DNA of 64,000 nucleotides from Bradyrhizobium algeriense. GTDB taxonomy: Bacteria; Pseudomonadota; Alphaproteobacteria; Rhizobiales; Xanthobacteraceae. The position numbers were made by a program, and so were the translations under genes. The notes under the pieces were generated by a model. It saw only the letters and a list, made by a program, of their open reading frames with translations, was not told the DNA's origin and made no database searches. Positions 49,225 through 59,724 of this stretch are shown here, one piece after another (the stretch's first letter is position 1; each line of letters starts with the position of its first letter). Location: positions 62,001 to 126,000 of the forward strand of contig NZ_PYCN01000004.1 of NCBI RefSeq assembly GCF_003062295.1. The letters are read 5' to 3'.

Positions 49225-49541
49225 TCACTCTCTCCGGCATCGAGCACCGCCCGGATGGTGCCGATCGCGACATCCAGTTTTTCTGATACCTCGCGATTGG
49301 TGCGCTCCAGCCGCCGCGTCTTCACCAGCGAGCCGTCGAGTTCGTCGGCGAGCCGCGAGCGATCGGCGCCAAGCGCCTGGATGCGGCTCGCCAGTTCGTT
49401 CTCGTCGCGGTCGGCGTCGCGCCGCCGCTCGGCCGCGGCCTCGAGCGCATCGAGCGCCATCATCAGACGCCGCGTGGCGGCGTCGATGTCGGCATAGACC
49501 GGCTCGGCATTGCCGGCCCCGTTGGTGTAACGATCGCTCAT
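49221..49541 (-). CDS. DUF4164 coiled-coil protein next to zapA
   Basis: 106 residues from the ATG at 49541. Nearly all heptad-like helix: IDAATRRLMMALDALEAAAE, then ENELASRIQALGADRSRLAD and TRRLERTNREVSEKLDVAIG. The family is found with zapA in alphaproteobacteria and likely contributes to Z-ring or ZapA function; this is inference from linkage. ATGA overlap with zapA. Confidence 0.88.
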   Translation of the reverse strand: MSDRYTNGAGNAEPVYADIDAATRRLMMALDALEAAAERRRDADRDENELASRIQALGADRSRLADELDGSLVKTRRLERTNREVSEKLDVAIGTIRAVLDAGESE

Positions 49542-49828
49542 GGGAGGCGCGCGCACCTTGGCGTAGGCCCGCCGCACGGCAGCAAAATCCGCGGTTCGGC
49601 AAGCGGTTAGAGCACGAAATTTACGTGGCAAGCGAGCCGAGTGCAACGCCGACGCGAAGCTATGCACTGCTAAGCAACTTTTAGCACCGGAACGGCGTTT
49701 CCTCGCCTTGGACTCATGGGTTTGAGGTGCTATCCAGCCCGGACTTCCCCCCAGGCTCACGCCCGTATTGCGGCCTTTCGCCCGGTACGTACCGCAACCA
49801 AGCACCTCATTTCAGGCGGATTTTCATC

Positions 49829-51814
49829 ATGACGCAGGTCGATCATACCCGTATGGCCAATGCGATTCGCGGGCTTGCCATGGATGCCGTCGAAAAGGCG
49901 AAATCCGGCCATCCCGGCTTGCCGATGGGCACCGCCGACATTGCGACCGTGCTGTTCACACAGTTCCTCAAATTCGATGTGACGGCTCCGACCTGGCCGG
50001 ACCGCGACCGTTTCGTGCTCTCGGCCGGACACGGCTCGATGCTGCTCTATGCCTTGCTGTACCTGACCGGCAACAAGGACATGCCGCTCGACCAGCTCAG
50101 GAACTTCCGCCAGCTCGGCTCCAAGACGCCGGGGCATCCGGAAAACTTCGAGACCAGCGGCGTCGAGACCACCACTGGCCCGCTCGGCCAGGGCCTTGCC
50201 AACGCGGTCGGAATGGCACTTGCGGAAAAGATGCTTGCCGCCGAATTCGGCAAGAAGGTGGTGGCCCATCATACCTATGTGCTCGCCTCCGACGGCGACC
50301 TGATGGAAGGCGTGTCGCAGGAAGCGATCGCGATGGCCGGGCACTGGAAGCTTAACAAGCTGATCGTGCTGTATGATGATAACGGCATCTCGATCGACGG
50401 CCCGACTTCGATGGCCGATTCGGTCGACCAGGTGAAGCGATTCAAGTCCGCGGGCTGGGCGGCGGAGCTGATCGACGGCCATGATCCGAAGGCGATTGCG
50501 GCCGCGATCACCCGCGCGCAGAAATCCAACAAGCCGTCACTGATCGCCTGCAAGACCACCATCGGCTACGGCGCGCCGACCCGGGCCGGCACGGCGAAAG
50601 CCCATGGCGAGGCGCTCGGCGCCGACGAACTCAAGGGCGCCAAGGAAAAGCTCGGCATCTCGCTTGAGCCGTTCTCCGTACCCGACGATGTCTTGAAAGC
50701 ATGGCGTGCGGCCGGCAGCCGCGGCGCTGCCGCGCGCGAGGAATGGGAAAGCCGCTTCGCTGAACTCGGCAGCCGCAAGCGCGCCGAGTTCGAACGGCGC
50801 ATGCGGCACGAGCGGCCGGCTTCGCTGGCAAAGGCGCTGCGCGCGCACAAGAAGGCGCTGCTGGAAACGCCGCAGAATGTCGCGACGCGGAAATCTTCCG
50901 AGTCCGCGATCGAGGCGATCGCAGCAGCGATGCCGATGGAATTTTTGGCCGGCTCCGCCGACCTCACCGGCTCCAACAACAACAAGGCGAAATCGGCCGT
51001 GGCGTTCTCGGCCAAGACGCCGAAGGGCCGCTTCATCCATTACGGCATCCGCGAGCACGGCATGGCGGCGGCGATGAACGGCATCTTCCTGCATGGCGGT
51101 TTTGCGCCGAACGGCGCCACCTTCCTGGTGTTCACGGACTACGCGCGGCCTGCGATGCGGCTCGCCGCGCTGATGGGCGCGGGTGTCGTCTACGTGATGA
51201 CCCATGATTCAATCGGGCTCGGCGAGGATGGCCCGACGCATCAGCCGGTCGAACATCTCGCCGCGCTGCGTGCGATTCCCAACATGCGCGTGTTCCGGCC
51301 CTGCGACGCCGTCGAGGTAACGGAATGCTGGGAGCTGGCGCTCAACCGTATCGACGGCCCGACGGTGCTGGCGCTGACCCGCCAGAACCTGCCGCAACTG
51401 CGCACCTCAGCGCCAAACGACAATCCTTGCGCGCATGGCGCCTATGAGCTGGTCGCGGCGCAGGGCGAAGCCAAGGTGTCGCTGTTCGCCTCGGGCTCGG
51501 AGGTCGAGATCGCGGTGGCCGCCCAGAAGCAGCTGGCTGAGCGCGGCATCGCGTCGCGGGTGGTCTCGGTGCCCTCGCTCGAACTTCTGCTTTCACAGCC
51601 GGCGGAGCGGCGGAAGGCCATCATCGGCAACGCCCCGGTCAAGATCGCCATCGAGGCCGCGGTGCGCTGGGGCTGGGATGCCGTGATCGGCCCGGATGGT
51701 GAATTCGTGGGCATGCACGGTTTCGGTGCCAGCGCGCCCGCCAAGGACCTTTTCAAGCACTTCGGAATTACCGCCGAGACCGTCGTTAACGCTGCCGTGA
51801 AGCGCTTGGGCTGA
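49829..51814 (+). CDS. tkt: Transketolase
   Basis: 661 residues from the ATG at 49829. Thiamine diphosphate enzyme of the pentose phosphate and Calvin cycles. Motifs: [48 protein letters not shown] (metal/TPP), [10 protein letters not shown], and the pyrimidine-domain [17 protein letters not shown] with catalytic Glu. Starts a plus-strand block tkt-gap-pgk-fba that runs to 56593. No cbb regulator or Rubisco gene in the window, so this is the housekeeping set. Confidence 0.96.
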   Translation: MTQVDHTRMANAIRGLAMDAVEKAKSGHPGLPMGTADIATVLFTQFLKFDVTAPTWPDRDRFVLSAGHGSMLLYALLYLTGNKDMPLDQLRNFRQLGSKTPGHPENFETSGVETTTGPLGQGLANAVGMALAEKMLAAEFGKKVVAHHTYVLASDGDLMEGVSQEAIAMAGHWKLNKLIVLYDDNGISIDGPTSMADSVDQVKRFKSAGWAAELIDGHDPKAIAAAITRAQKSNKPSLIACKTTIGYGAPTRAGTAKAHGEALGADELKGAKEKLGISLEPFSVPDDVLKAWRAAGSRGAAAREEWESRFAELGSRKRAEFERRMRHERPASLAKALRAHKKALLETPQNVATRKSSESAIEAIAAAMPMEFLAGSADLTGSNNNKAKSAVAFSAKTPKGRFIHYGIREHGMAAAMNGIFLHGGFAPNGATFLVFTDYARPAMRLAALMGAGVVYVMTHDSIGLGEDGPTHQPVEHLAALRAIPNMRVFRPCDAVEVTECWELALNRIDGPTVLALTRQNLPQLRTSAPNDNPCAHGAYELVAAQGEAKVSLFASGSEVEIAVAAQKQLAERGIASRVVSVPSLELLLSQPAERRKAIIGNAPVKIAIEAAVRWGWDAVIGPDGEFVGMHGFGASAPAKDLFKHFGITAETVVNAAVKRLG

Positions 51815-51867
51815 CGGTTGAGATTGCTGGGAAAAAGGACTACCTAGACCCCCATCTTGACCGTTCC

Positions 51868-51886
51868 CGCCCGGCCGAACCGGGCG
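51868..51886. promoter_or_regulatory. Stem-loop in the tkt-gap gap
   Basis: CGCCCGG-CCGAA-CCGGGCG, 7-bp arms, 54 nt after the tkt stop and 69 nt before gap. Could be a processing or partial terminator hairpin that sets relative expression. Low confidence. Confidence 0.4.
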
Positions 51887-51954
51887 TTCCGCCGTAAGCA
51901 CCTCCGTGGAACGTCTCCGCGGGGCCGGCACCGGCTATTAGAGGAGAAACGAGC

Positions 51955-52962
51955 ATGGCAATCCGCGTCGGGATCAACGGATTTGGCCGCATCGGCCGCA
52001 ATATCTTGCGAGCCATCGCCGAATCCGGCCGCAAGGATATCGAGGTGGTCGGGATCAACGATCTTGGCCCGGTCGAGACCAACGCCCACCTGCTGCGCTT
52101 CGATTCCGTGCATGGCCGCTTCCCCGGCACCGTGACCGTCGACGGCGACTCGCTCAGCCTCGGCAATGGCAAGATCAAGGTTTCCGCCGAGCGCGATCCC
52201 TCCAAGCTGCCGTGGAAGGCCCTCGGCGTCGATATCGCGCTGGAATGCACCGGCATCTTCACCGCCAAGGACAAGGCCTCAGCCCATCTCACCGCCGGCG
52301 CCAAGCGCGTCCTGATATCGGCGCCTGGCGAGAACGCCGATGCGACCATCGTCTACGGCGTCAACCATGACACCCTGACCAAGGATCATTTGATCGTCTC
52401 CAACGGCTCCTGCACAACCAACTGCCTCGCGCCGGTCGCCAAGGTGCTGAACGACACTGTGGGCATCGAGACCGGCTTCATGACCACGATCCACGCCTAT
52501 ACCGGCGACCAGCCGACGCTCGATACCCTGCACAAGGATCTCTATCGCGGCCGCGCGGCGGCGATGTCGATGATCCCGACTTCGACCGGTGCTGCAAAGG
52601 CGATCGGCCTCGTGCTGCCTGAACTGAAGGGCAAGCTCGACGGCGTCGCGATCCGCGTGCCGACCCCGAATGTCTCGGTGGTCGATCTCAAGATCGTCGC
52701 CAAGCGCGCCACCGACGTCAAGGAAATCAACGCGGCGATGAAGCGCGCCTCCGAGCAGCAGCTCAAAGGCATCCTCGGCTATACCACTGCGCCAAACGTC
52801 TCGATCGACTTCAATCACGATCCTCACTCGTCGACGTTCCACGAGGACCAGACCAAGGTGCAGAACGGCACGCTGGTGCGGGTGATGTCCTGGTACGACA
52901 ATGAGTGGGGTTTCTCCAATCGCATGGCCGACACGGCCGTGGCGATGGGGAAGCTGCTGTAA
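51955..52962 (+). CDS. gap: Glyceraldehyde-3-phosphate dehydrogenase
   Basis: 335 residues, RBS GAGGAGAAACGAGC. NAD motif [17 protein letters not shown] (~5-21), catalytic Cys in [13 protein letters not shown] (~151-163), [16 protein letters not shown] and the C-terminal [12 protein letters not shown]. Standard glycolytic/gluconeogenic enzyme, second gene of the carbon block. Confidence 0.97.
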   Translation: MAIRVGINGFGRIGRNILRAIAESGRKDIEVVGINDLGPVETNAHLLRFDSVHGRFPGTVTVDGDSLSLGNGKIKVSAERDPSKLPWKALGVDIALECTGIFTAKDKASAHLTAGAKRVLISAPGENADATIVYGVNHDTLTKDHLIVSNGSCTTNCLAPVAKVLNDTVGIETGFMTTIHAYTGDQPTLDTLHKDLYRGRAAAMSMIPTSTGAAKAIGLVLPELKGKLDGVAIRVPTPNVSVVDLKIVAKRATDVKEINAAMKRASEQQLKGILGYTTAPNVSIDFNHDPHSSTFHEDQTKVQNGTLVRVMSWYDNEWGFSNRMADTAVAMGKLL

Positions 52963-53013
52963 CTGATTTCGTCATGCCCAGCCTTGTGCCGGGCATTCTT
53001 GTCTTGTTGAACC

Positions 53014-53093
53014 GTCATTCCGGGATGGTCCGAAGGACCAGACCCGGAATCTCGAGATTCCGGGTTCGATGCTTCGCATCGCCCCGGAATGAC
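53014..53093. repeat. Four-stem palindromic repeat between gap and pgk
   Basis: Outer stem GTCATTCCGGG / CCCCGGAATGAC, enclosing three small hairpins: GGTCCGAAGGACC, CCCGGAATCTCGAGATTCCGGG-type, and CGATGCTTCGCATCG. As RNA it would form a cloverleaf-like fold. It sits within the gap-pgk transcript, 22 nt before the pgk start. A shorter copy is at 12019-12099. Confidence 0.85.
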
Positions 53094-53115
53094 CGCCGAG
53101 AGTCCGAGTCCGCCA

Positions 53116-54312
53116 ATGTCGAAAACATTCCGCACCCTCGATGACGTCGACGTGAAGGGCAAGCGCGTGCTGCTGCGCGTCGACCTCAACGTGCCCATGG
53201 AGAACGGCCGCGTTTCCGACGCGACCAGGCTCGAGCGCGTCGCGCCGACCATCACCGAAATTTCGGACAAGGGCGGCAAGGTCGTCCTGCTCGCCCATTT
53301 CGGCCGGCCAAAGGGACGCGACGCCAAGGATTCGCTCAAACCCGTCGCCGCGGCGCTTGGGCAGGTGATCAAGAAGCCGGTCGCCTTCGCCGACGACTGC
53401 ATCGGTGAGGCCGCCGCCAAGGCCGTGGCCGCCATGAAGGATGGCGACATCCTCTGCCTGGAAAACACCCGCTTCCATAAAGAGGAAGAGAAGAACGATC
53501 CCGCGTTCGTAGCCGAACTCGCCAAGCTCGGCGACATCTGGGTCAACGACGCGTTCTCGGCCGCGCACCGCGCGCATGCCACGACCGAAGGCCTCGGCCA
53601 CAAGCTGCCCGCCTATGCCGGCCGCACCATGCAGGCCGAACTCACTGCGCTTGAGAAGGCGCTGGAAGCGCCGACCAAGCCGGTCATCGCGATCATCGGC
53701 GGCGCCAAGGTATCGACCAAAATCGACCTCTTGGAAAACCTCGTCAGCAAGGTCGATGCCCTCGTCATCGGCGGCGGCATGGCCAACACCTTCCTGCACG
53801 CGCAAGGCGTCGGCGTCGGCAAGTCACTGGCGGAGAAGGATCTCGCGGCGACCGCGCTGCGCATCATGGAAAAGGCCAGCGCCGCGAACTGCGCCATCAT
53901 CCTGCCCGTCGATGCCGTGGTCGCCTATCACTTCGCGGCCAACTCGCCCTCGCACGCCTATGGGCTCGACGCCATTCCGGCCGACGGCATGATCCTCGAC
54001 GTCGGCCCGCAATCGACCGCGCGGATTCACGCCGCGATCGACGACGCCAAGACGCTGGTCTGGAACGGCCCGCTCGGCGCATTCGAAATGACGCCGTTCG
54101 ACCGCGGCACGGTGGTTGCGGCCAAGCACGCGGCAGAGCGGACCAAGGCGAAGAAACTGATTTCGGTTGCGGGTGGCGGCGACACCGTTGCGGCGCTGAA
54201 CCAGGCCGGCGTATCAGGCGATTTTTCCTATGTTTCGACGGCCGGCGGCGCGTTTCTCGAATGGATGGAAGGCAAACCGCTGCCTGGCGTGGAAGTTCTG
54301 AAGCAGCGTTAA
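53116..54312 (+). CDS. pgk: Phosphoglycerate kinase
   Basis: 398 residues from the ATG at 53116 ([20 protein letters not shown]). Signatures: [69 protein letters not shown] and the ATP-site [16 protein letters not shown]. Third gene of the carbon block. The usual ribosome site is weak here because a repeat lies immediately upstream. Confidence 0.97.
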   Translation: MSKTFRTLDDVDVKGKRVLLRVDLNVPMENGRVSDATRLERVAPTITEISDKGGKVVLLAHFGRPKGRDAKDSLKPVAAALGQVIKKPVAFADDCIGEAAAKAVAAMKDGDILCLENTRFHKEEEKNDPAFVAELAKLGDIWVNDAFSAAHRAHATTEGLGHKLPAYAGRTMQAELTALEKALEAPTKPVIAIIGGAKVSTKIDLLENLVSKVDALVIGGGMANTFLHAQGVGVGKSLAEKDLAATALRIMEKASAANCAIILPVDAVVAYHFAANSPSHAYGLDAIPADGMILDVGPQSTARIHAAIDDAKTLVWNGPLGAFEMTPFDRGTVVAAKHAAERTKAKKLISVAGGGDTVAALNQAGVSGDFSYVSTAGGAFLEWMEGKPLPGVEVLKQR

Positions 54313-54362
54313 ACCAAGATTTAATGGAGCGCCAAAGGCGCGGCAAGTACAGGAGAATTTGA

Positions 54363-55430
54363 ATGGCTCGCATTACCTTGCGTCAACTGCTCGATCATGC
54401 AGCAGAACACGATTACGGGGTGCCGGCTTTCAACATCAACAATATGGAGCAGGCGCTCGCCATCATGGAGGCCGCCTCCGCGCTCGATGCGCCCGTCATC
54501 ATTCAGGCCTCGCGCGGCGCGCGCTCCTACGCCAATGACGTGATGCTCAGGCACATGATGGACGCGGTGACCGAAATCTATCCGCAGATCCCGGTCTGCG
54601 TGCATCTCGACCACGGCAACGAACCTGCCACCTGCATGACCGCGATCCAGGCCGGCTTCACCTCGGTCATGATGGACGGCTCGCTGAAGGCCGACGGCAA
54701 AACGCCCGGCGATTGGGACTACAATGTCGGCGTGACCAAGACCGTCACCGACATGGCCCATCTCGGCGGCATCTCAGTGGAAGGCGAGCTCGGCGTGCTC
54801 GGCTCGCTCGAGACCGGCATGGGCGACAAGGAAGACGGCCACGGCGCGGAAGGCAAGCTGTCGCACGACCAGCTGCTCACCAATCCCGATGAAGCCGTGA
54901 AGTTCGTCAAGGAGACCAGGGTCGACGCGCTGGCGATCGCGATGGGCACTTCGCACGGCGCCTACAAGTTCACCCGCAAGCCGGACGGCGACATCCTCGC
55001 CATGAAGGTGATCGAGGAGATCCATCGCAAGCTGCCGAACACGCATCTGGTGATGCATGGTTCGTCCTCGGTGCCGCAGGACCTGCAGGAGATCATCAAC
55101 GCCAACGGCGGCAAGATGAAACCGACCTGGGGCGTGCCGGTTTCCGAAATCCAGCGCGGCATCAAGAACGGCGTGCGCAAGATCAACATCGACACCGACA
55201 ACCGCATGGCGATGACCGGCCAGATCCGCAAAGTGCTGAAGGACAATCCGGAAGAGTTCGATCCGCGCAAATATCTCAAGCCCGCGATGGAAGCCATGGC
55301 CAAGCTGTGCAAGCAGCGGCTGCAGGAATTCAATACCGCAGGCCAGGCCAGCAAGATCAAAAAGGTGCTGACGACGGCCGAAATGGCCAAGCGGTACAGC
55401 AAGGGTGAGCTGGACCCCAAGACCGCCTGA
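54363..55430 (+). CDS. fbaA: Fructose-bisphosphate aldolase, class II (zinc)
   Basis: 355 residues, RBS AGGAGAA. Metal and substrate residues: [20 protein letters not shown] (His pair), [65 protein letters not shown] and [16 protein letters not shown]. The long form typical of Calvin-cycle-linked CbbA in proteobacteria. Followed by a class I aldolase gene 125 nt downstream. Confidence 0.96.
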   Translation: MARITLRQLLDHAAEHDYGVPAFNINNMEQALAIMEAASALDAPVIIQASRGARSYANDVMLRHMMDAVTEIYPQIPVCVHLDHGNEPATCMTAIQAGFTSVMMDGSLKADGKTPGDWDYNVGVTKTVTDMAHLGGISVEGELGVLGSLETGMGDKEDGHGAEGKLSHDQLLTNPDEAVKFVKETRVDALAIAMGTSHGAYKFTRKPDGDILAMKVIEEIHRKLPNTHLVMHGSSSVPQDLQEIINANGGKMKPTWGVPVSEIQRGIKNGVRKINIDTDNRMAMTGQIRKVLKDNPEEFDPRKYLKPAMEAMAKLCKQRLQEFNTAGQASKIKKVLTTAEMAKRYSKGELDPKTA

Positions 55431-55555
55431 CAAGATCGCCTGAGCAGGCCGCCCGCGCCTCGCAAACACCCCCGCTGCGACGAACGTTTTCTAGGCAATT
55501 GCCCGAGAACCGCCTATTTTGGTGCGCAAGGGCATGATGTTTCTGGAGAACTTCG

Positions 55556-56593
55556 ATGAATCTTGCTGACCTCAACAAGGTTGCCCTCGCCATGGTCACC
55601 CCGGGCAAGGGCATTCTCGCCGCCGACGAATCCTCGGGCACGATCAAGAAGCGTTTTGACGCCATCAAGGTCGAATCGACCGAGGAGAACCGCCGCGACT
55701 ATCGCGAGATGCTGTTCCGCTCCACCGAGGCGATGAGCAAGTACGTCTCGGGCGTGATCCTGTACGACGAGACGATCTGGCAGAACGCGAAGGACGGCAC
55801 GCCGCTGGTCAAGCTGATCGAGCAGTCCGGCGCGATCCCCGGCATCAAGGTCGATGAAGGAACGCAAGCGCTGCCGCAATGTCCGGGCGAATTGGTCACC
55901 GTCGGTCTCGACAAGCTCGCCGAGCGCCTGAAGAAATATTACGAACGCGGCGCGCGCTTTGCGAAGTGGCGCGCGGTGATCGATATCGGCAGCGGCATTC
56001 CTTCCATGACCGCGATCAGCGTCAACGCGCACGCGCTGGCGCGCTATGCCGCGCTGTGCCAGGCGGCGCAGATCGTCCCCATCGTCGAGCCGGAAGTGCT
56101 GATGGACGGCGATCACGACATCGACCGCTGCTATGACGTCACCCAGCGCGTGCTGAACGAGACGTTCCAGGAATTGCGGGTCCAGCGCGTCGAACTCGAA
56201 GGCATGGTGCTGAAGCCCAACATGGCCATTTCAGGCAAGAAGTGCGCGAAGCAGGCTTCCGCCGAGGAAGTCGCGGAGAAGACTGTTCGTCTCCTGAAGG
56301 CGTGCGTGCCCGCAGCCGTGCCCGGCATCGCCTTCCTCTCCGGCGGACAATCCGATGAGGATGCTACCGCGCATCTGAACGCCATGAACCGGATCGGCGG
56401 CCTCCCTTCCCGTTTGCCTTGGCGGCTGACCTTCTCCTATGGCCGGGCGTTGCAGGCGGCGCCGCAAAAGGCATGGTCGGGTAAGGCCGAGAACATTGCC
56501 GCGGGCCAGCGCGCCTTCACACACCGTGCGCGGATGAATGCGCTGGCGAGCAAGGGCGAGTGGGAAACCGGCCTTGAAAAGAAGGTCGCCTAG
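55556..56593 (+). CDS. Fructose-bisphosphate aldolase, class I (Schiff base)
   Basis: 345 residues, RBS GGAG. LAMVTPGKGILAADESSGTI (~11-30), SGVILYDETIWQNA, VDEGTQALPQCPGE, VPIVEPEVLMDGDHDIDRCY, LEGMVLKPNMAISGKKC with the Schiff-base Lys, and FLSGGQSDEDATAHLNAMN. The eukaryote-like class I family. Adjacent to the non-homologous class II enzyme: one needs a metal and the other does not, so the pair may cover metal-poor and metal-rich conditions. Confidence 0.96.
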   Translation: MNLADLNKVALAMVTPGKGILAADESSGTIKKRFDAIKVESTEENRRDYREMLFRSTEAMSKYVSGVILYDETIWQNAKDGTPLVKLIEQSGAIPGIKVDEGTQALPQCPGELVTVGLDKLAERLKKYYERGARFAKWRAVIDIGSGIPSMTAISVNAHALARYAALCQAAQIVPIVEPEVLMDGDHDIDRCYDVTQRVLNETFQELRVQRVELEGMVLKPNMAISGKKCAKQASAEEVAEKTVRLLKACVPAAVPGIAFLSGGQSDEDATAHLNAMNRIGGLPSRLPWRLTFSYGRALQAAPQKAWSGKAENIAAGQRAFTHRARMNALASKGEWETGLEKKVA

Positions 56594-56595
56594 AC

Positions 56596-57321
56596 TTGGC
56601 GAATAAACACTTGGCTAATAAACCTGTTCCGCCGCGCCCGGCGCCGCGCCTCTATCTCGCGACATCAGAGGTGGACGATCCGTCGCAGCTCGCAAGCATC
56701 CTTCCGGAGCTATTGGCGGCGGCCGACGTCGCGGCGGTGCTGCTGCGGCTGAAGCAGACCGACCAGCGCACCATGATTTCGCGTGTGAAGACACTGGCGC
56801 CCGTGATCCAGAATGCCGGCGCGGCGCTGCTGCTCGACGGCCATGTCGAACTGGTGGCGCGCGCGGGCGCCGACGGCGCGCATCTGAACGGCCTCGCCGC
56901 GCTGGAGGATGCCTTGCCGTCGCTGAAGCCGGACCGCATTGCCGGCGTCGGCGGTCTTGCCACGCGGCACGATTCGATGGCCGCGGGCGAACGGGGCGCG
57001 GACTACGTGCTGTTCGGCGAACCCGACGCCGAGGGCCAGCGGCCCTCGGTGGACGCGATTGCCGAGCGCCTGCAATGGTGGGACGAACTGTTCGAACCGC
57101 CTTGCATCGGCTTTGCCGCCTCGCGCGAGGAGGCTTTCGAATTCGCAGCCGCCGGCGCGGATTTCGTGCTGGTCGGCGATTTCATCTGGGCCGACCCGCG
57201 CGGCGCCAAGGCGGCGCTGACCGATGCCGGACAGGCGATCGCGCAAGCGTACGAAGCGGCGTTCGGAAAAGCCAAGGCTGGCATTGATAAGACCGGCACT
57301 GACAAGGCCGGGCACGGATAA
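56596..57321 (+). CDS. Thiamine phosphate synthase-like TIM barrel protein
   Basis: 241 residues with a TTG start at 56596. A direct repeat (TTGGCGAATAAACAC / TTGGCTAATAAACC) offers a second TTG at 56611; only 2 nt separate the gene from the aldolase stop. ThiE-like elements: RLYLATSEVDD, VAAVLLRLKQTDQRTMISRV, RAGADGAHLNGLAALEDALP, GVGGLATRHDSMAAGERGAD and YVLFGEPDAEGQ. Key ThiE catalytic and pyrophosphate residues are only partly recognisable, so a different activity is possible. Lys/Gly/Asp-rich tail. Confidence 0.8.
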   Translation: MANKHLANKPVPPRPAPRLYLATSEVDDPSQLASILPELLAAADVAAVLLRLKQTDQRTMISRVKTLAPVIQNAGAALLLDGHVELVARAGADGAHLNGLAALEDALPSLKPDRIAGVGGLATRHDSMAAGERGADYVLFGEPDAEGQRPSVDAIAERLQWWDELFEPPCIGFAASREEAFEFAAAGADFVLVGDFIWADPRGAKAALTDAGQAIAQAYEAAFGKAKAGIDKTGTDKAGHG

Positions 57322-57330
57322 CGCCGGACC

Positions 57331-58491
57331 ATGAAACTCCTGCGACCCATATCGCTGCTTGCGGGCCTCTTGATGACGACGACCGGCGCCACCGCGCAGA
57401 TCTCGCTGACGCCGCCTGCCGCGCAGCCGCCTGCGAGCGCCGCGAAAAAGGAGGCGCCCAAGCCCAATGCTCCGACGGCTGCGAAAAAGCCTGCTGCGAC
57501 ACCGACGCCGACGCCGTCGGCGCCGCTCAAGCCTGCGGTAACGACCAAGCCCGCAGCAACGCCTGTGCCCTCGCCCTCGCCGACGGCCGCTTTCGAGGAC
57601 CCGAACGTCGACAGCGTCTACGGCGCCTACCAGCGCGGCCTCTACAAGACGGCCTTCGACCTCGCGACCACGCGTGCGCAATATAACGGCGACGCCAAGG
57701 CGATGACGATGCTGGGCGAACTCTATGCCAACGGGCTCGGCATCAAGCGCAACTATGCGAAGGCCGCCGAGTGGTACCAGCGCGCGGCGGACGCCGGCGA
57801 CCGCGAGGGCATGTTCGCACTCGCCATGATGCGGCTGGCGGGCCGCGGCGGCCCCACCAATCGCGAACAGGCGGTCAAGCTATTGGCGTCCGCGGCCAAG
57901 CTCGGCAACCCCAAGGCGGCCTACAATCTGGCGCTGCTCTATCTCGACGGCAATACGCTGCCGCAGGACGCCCGGCGCGCCGCCGAGCTGCTGCGCGTCG
58001 CAGCCGACGCCGGCAACCCGGAAGCGCAATACGCGCTGGCGACCTTCTACAAGGAGGGCACCGGCGTGCCGAAGGACATCGAGCGGGCGGTGCGGCTGCT
58101 GCAGGCGGCTGCGCTGGCCGACAATGTCGATGCCGAGGTCGAATACGCCATCGCGCTGTTCAACGGCACCGGCACGCCGAAGAACCAGCCGGCCGCGGTC
58201 GCGCTCTTGCGCAAAGCCGCCCGGCAAAACAGCCCGGTCGCGCAAAACCGGCTGGCCTGGCTGCTGATCTACGGCGTAGGCACCCCCCCGGACAAGGTCG
58301 AGGGCTTCAAATGGCATCTCGTCGCCAAGACTGCCGGCAAGGGCGACCCCAAGCTGGACGAATTGCTTGCCGAGCTCAGCCCCGAGGATCGCGCCAAGGC
58401 CGAGGCGGCGGCGCGCAAATGGACCGGAACCGCCGACAAATCACGCCTTGACGGCGGCACATCAGCAGGGCACCCAGTCCCTAAACCCTGA
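57331..58491 (+). CDS. Exported SEL1-repeat (TPR-like) protein
   Basis: 386 residues. Signal peptide LRPISLLAGLLMTTTGATAQ (~3-22). A Pro/Ala/Lys-rich linker (~25-85, PTPTPSAPLKPAVTTKPAA) is followed by about five SEL1 repeats (~105-345, e.g. KAMTMLGELYANGLGIKRNY, AQYALATFYKEGTGVPKDIE, AQNRLAWLLIYGVGTPPDKV). A periplasmic scaffold for protein contacts. 9 nt after the thiE-like gene. The linker suggests spanning the peptidoglycan layer. Confidence 0.93.
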   Translation: MKLLRPISLLAGLLMTTTGATAQISLTPPAAQPPASAAKKEAPKPNAPTAAKKPAATPTPTPSAPLKPAVTTKPAATPVPSPSPTAAFEDPNVDSVYGAYQRGLYKTAFDLATTRAQYNGDAKAMTMLGELYANGLGIKRNYAKAAEWYQRAADAGDREGMFALAMMRLAGRGGPTNREQAVKLLASAAKLGNPKAAYNLALLYLDGNTLPQDARRAAELLRVAADAGNPEAQYALATFYKEGTGVPKDIERAVRLLQAAALADNVDAEVEYAIALFNGTGTPKNQPAAVALLRKAARQNSPVAQNRLAWLLIYGVGTPPDKVEGFKWHLVAKTAGKGDPKLDELLAELSPEDRAKAEAAARKWTGTADKSRLDGGTSAGHPVPKP

Positions 58492-58529
58492 CGGCATTGC
58501 GCCGTTCCCTCACACCATAAGCTCACATC

Positions 58530-59324
58530 ATGCTCTACTCAGCCCTCATCAACGTCATGGTGAAAGCCGCGCGCCGCGCCGGCCGCAGCCTCAAGCGCGA
58601 CCTCGGCGAGATCGAGCATCTGCAGGTGTCGCTGAAGGGGCCGGCGAACTTCGTCACCAAGGCCGACAAGCGCGCCGAGGAAATACTGTACGAGGACCTC
58701 GCCAAGGCGCGGCCGGGCTACGGCTTCATCGGCGAGGAAGGCGGCAGCCGCGAAGGCGCCGACAAGACCCACACCTGGATCGTCGATCCCCTGGACGGCA
58801 CCACCAACTTCCTGCACGGCATCCCGCAATTTGCGATCTCGATCGGCTTGCGCCGTGAAGACACCATCATTGCCGGCGTGATCTACAACCCCGCCAATGA
58901 CGAGCTCTACATCGCCGAACGCGGCAAGGGCGCGTTCCTCAACGACCAGCGCCTGCGCGTCGCCGGCCGCCGCAGGCTCGATGAATGCGTGGTCGCCTGC
59001 GGCCTGCCGCATATCGGCCGCGGCGACCACCAACTGGCACTGAACGAAATGGCCGCGCTGCAGAACAAGGTCGCCGGCTTCCGCCGCTTCGGCGCCGCCT
59101 CCCTCGACCTCGCCTTCGTCGCCGCCGGCCGCCTCGACGGCTACTGGGAACGCAATCTCTCGCCTTGGGATATCGCGGCGGGGCAGATCATGGTGCGGGA
59201 AGCGGGCGGGACGGTGACGGGCATCGAGGGCAAGGATGATGCGCTGAAGACGGGGAATGTGTTGTGCGGGAATGAGTACGTGCACGGGGAACTGGTGAAG
59301 ATACTCGGGCCGCTGGGAAAATAG
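58530..59324 (+). CDS. suhB: Inositol monophosphatase family protein (SuhB-like)
   Basis: 264 residues. Metal motifs FIGEEGGSREG (~66-76), WIVDPLDGTTNFLHGIPQFA (~83-102) and WERNLSPWDIAAGQIMVREA (~210-229). Dephosphorylates inositol-1-phosphate and related sugars; SuhB also acts in rRNA antitermination in enterobacteria. Could equally be a 3'(2'),5'-bisphosphate nucleotidase-like member, but the motif spacing favours IMPase. Ends the carbon block, followed by degraded DNA. Confidence 0.94.
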   Translation: MLYSALINVMVKAARRAGRSLKRDLGEIEHLQVSLKGPANFVTKADKRAEEILYEDLAKARPGYGFIGEEGGSREGADKTHTWIVDPLDGTTNFLHGIPQFAISIGLRREDTIIAGVIYNPANDELYIAERGKGAFLNDQRLRVAGRRRLDECVVACGLPHIGRGDHQLALNEMAALQNKVAGFRRFGAASLDLAFVAAGRLDGYWERNLSPWDIAAGQIMVREAGGTVTGIEGKDDALKTGNVLCGNEYVHGELVKILGPLGK

Positions 59325-59504
59325 GGCGACGGTTCCAGGCCACGCCCCGTCGCATCATCCGCGATCGGGTGAGGCAGCCTTCCGGAGGCGGCGGAAGGAC
59401 ACGGAGGAGCCTTAGCGCTCCCAGCCAAAATATTGAAAACAACCCCATGCACAGTAGCCGGTACTCGTCGAGTGCCGAAACAGACATTTGACACGTCGGG
59501 CAAA
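59325..59504. other. Repeat-derived intergenic DNA
   Basis: Contains AAAATATTGAAAACAACCCC, ATGCACAGTAGCCGG and CATTTGACACGTCGGGCAAA, strings I recognise from a widely repeated intergenic sequence in Bradyrhizobium-type genomes. No coding signature. Confidence 0.5.
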
Positions 59505-59509
59505 TCAGC

Positions 59510-59655
59510 GCGACAAGACCATCATCCACCGAAGGTCGCGATTGTAACAAGTCGTGCGGGGACCATAGGTCGCCGGCAGGTCGCGCCATGGCGCACCTGA
59601 ACCCAGGACCCAAAAGATGCCATCGCGCACGCGGCGGTCATCTACTCGCCGAACG
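59510..59655 (-). mobile_element. Relic of an IS5-family transposase gene
   Basis: Minus strand encodes VDDRRVRDGIFWVLGSGAPW then RDLPATYGPRTTCYNR, the conserved N-terminal segment of IS5/IS1031-type transposases. Both the true start and everything after YNR are missing, and no terminal repeats are visible. Decayed insertion between suhB and dinB. Confidence 0.75.
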
Positions 59656-59724
59656 CCGCGGTGACATTCCATGCCAGGCAGCGTAACCTTGCATTTCTGA
59701 GGTGTGTACCTTTGGAGGCGATGC

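Noticed and set aside
1812..53093. Repeated palindromes as a CRISPR array
   Set aside because: Copies are scattered singly, with no regular spacers and no cas genes.
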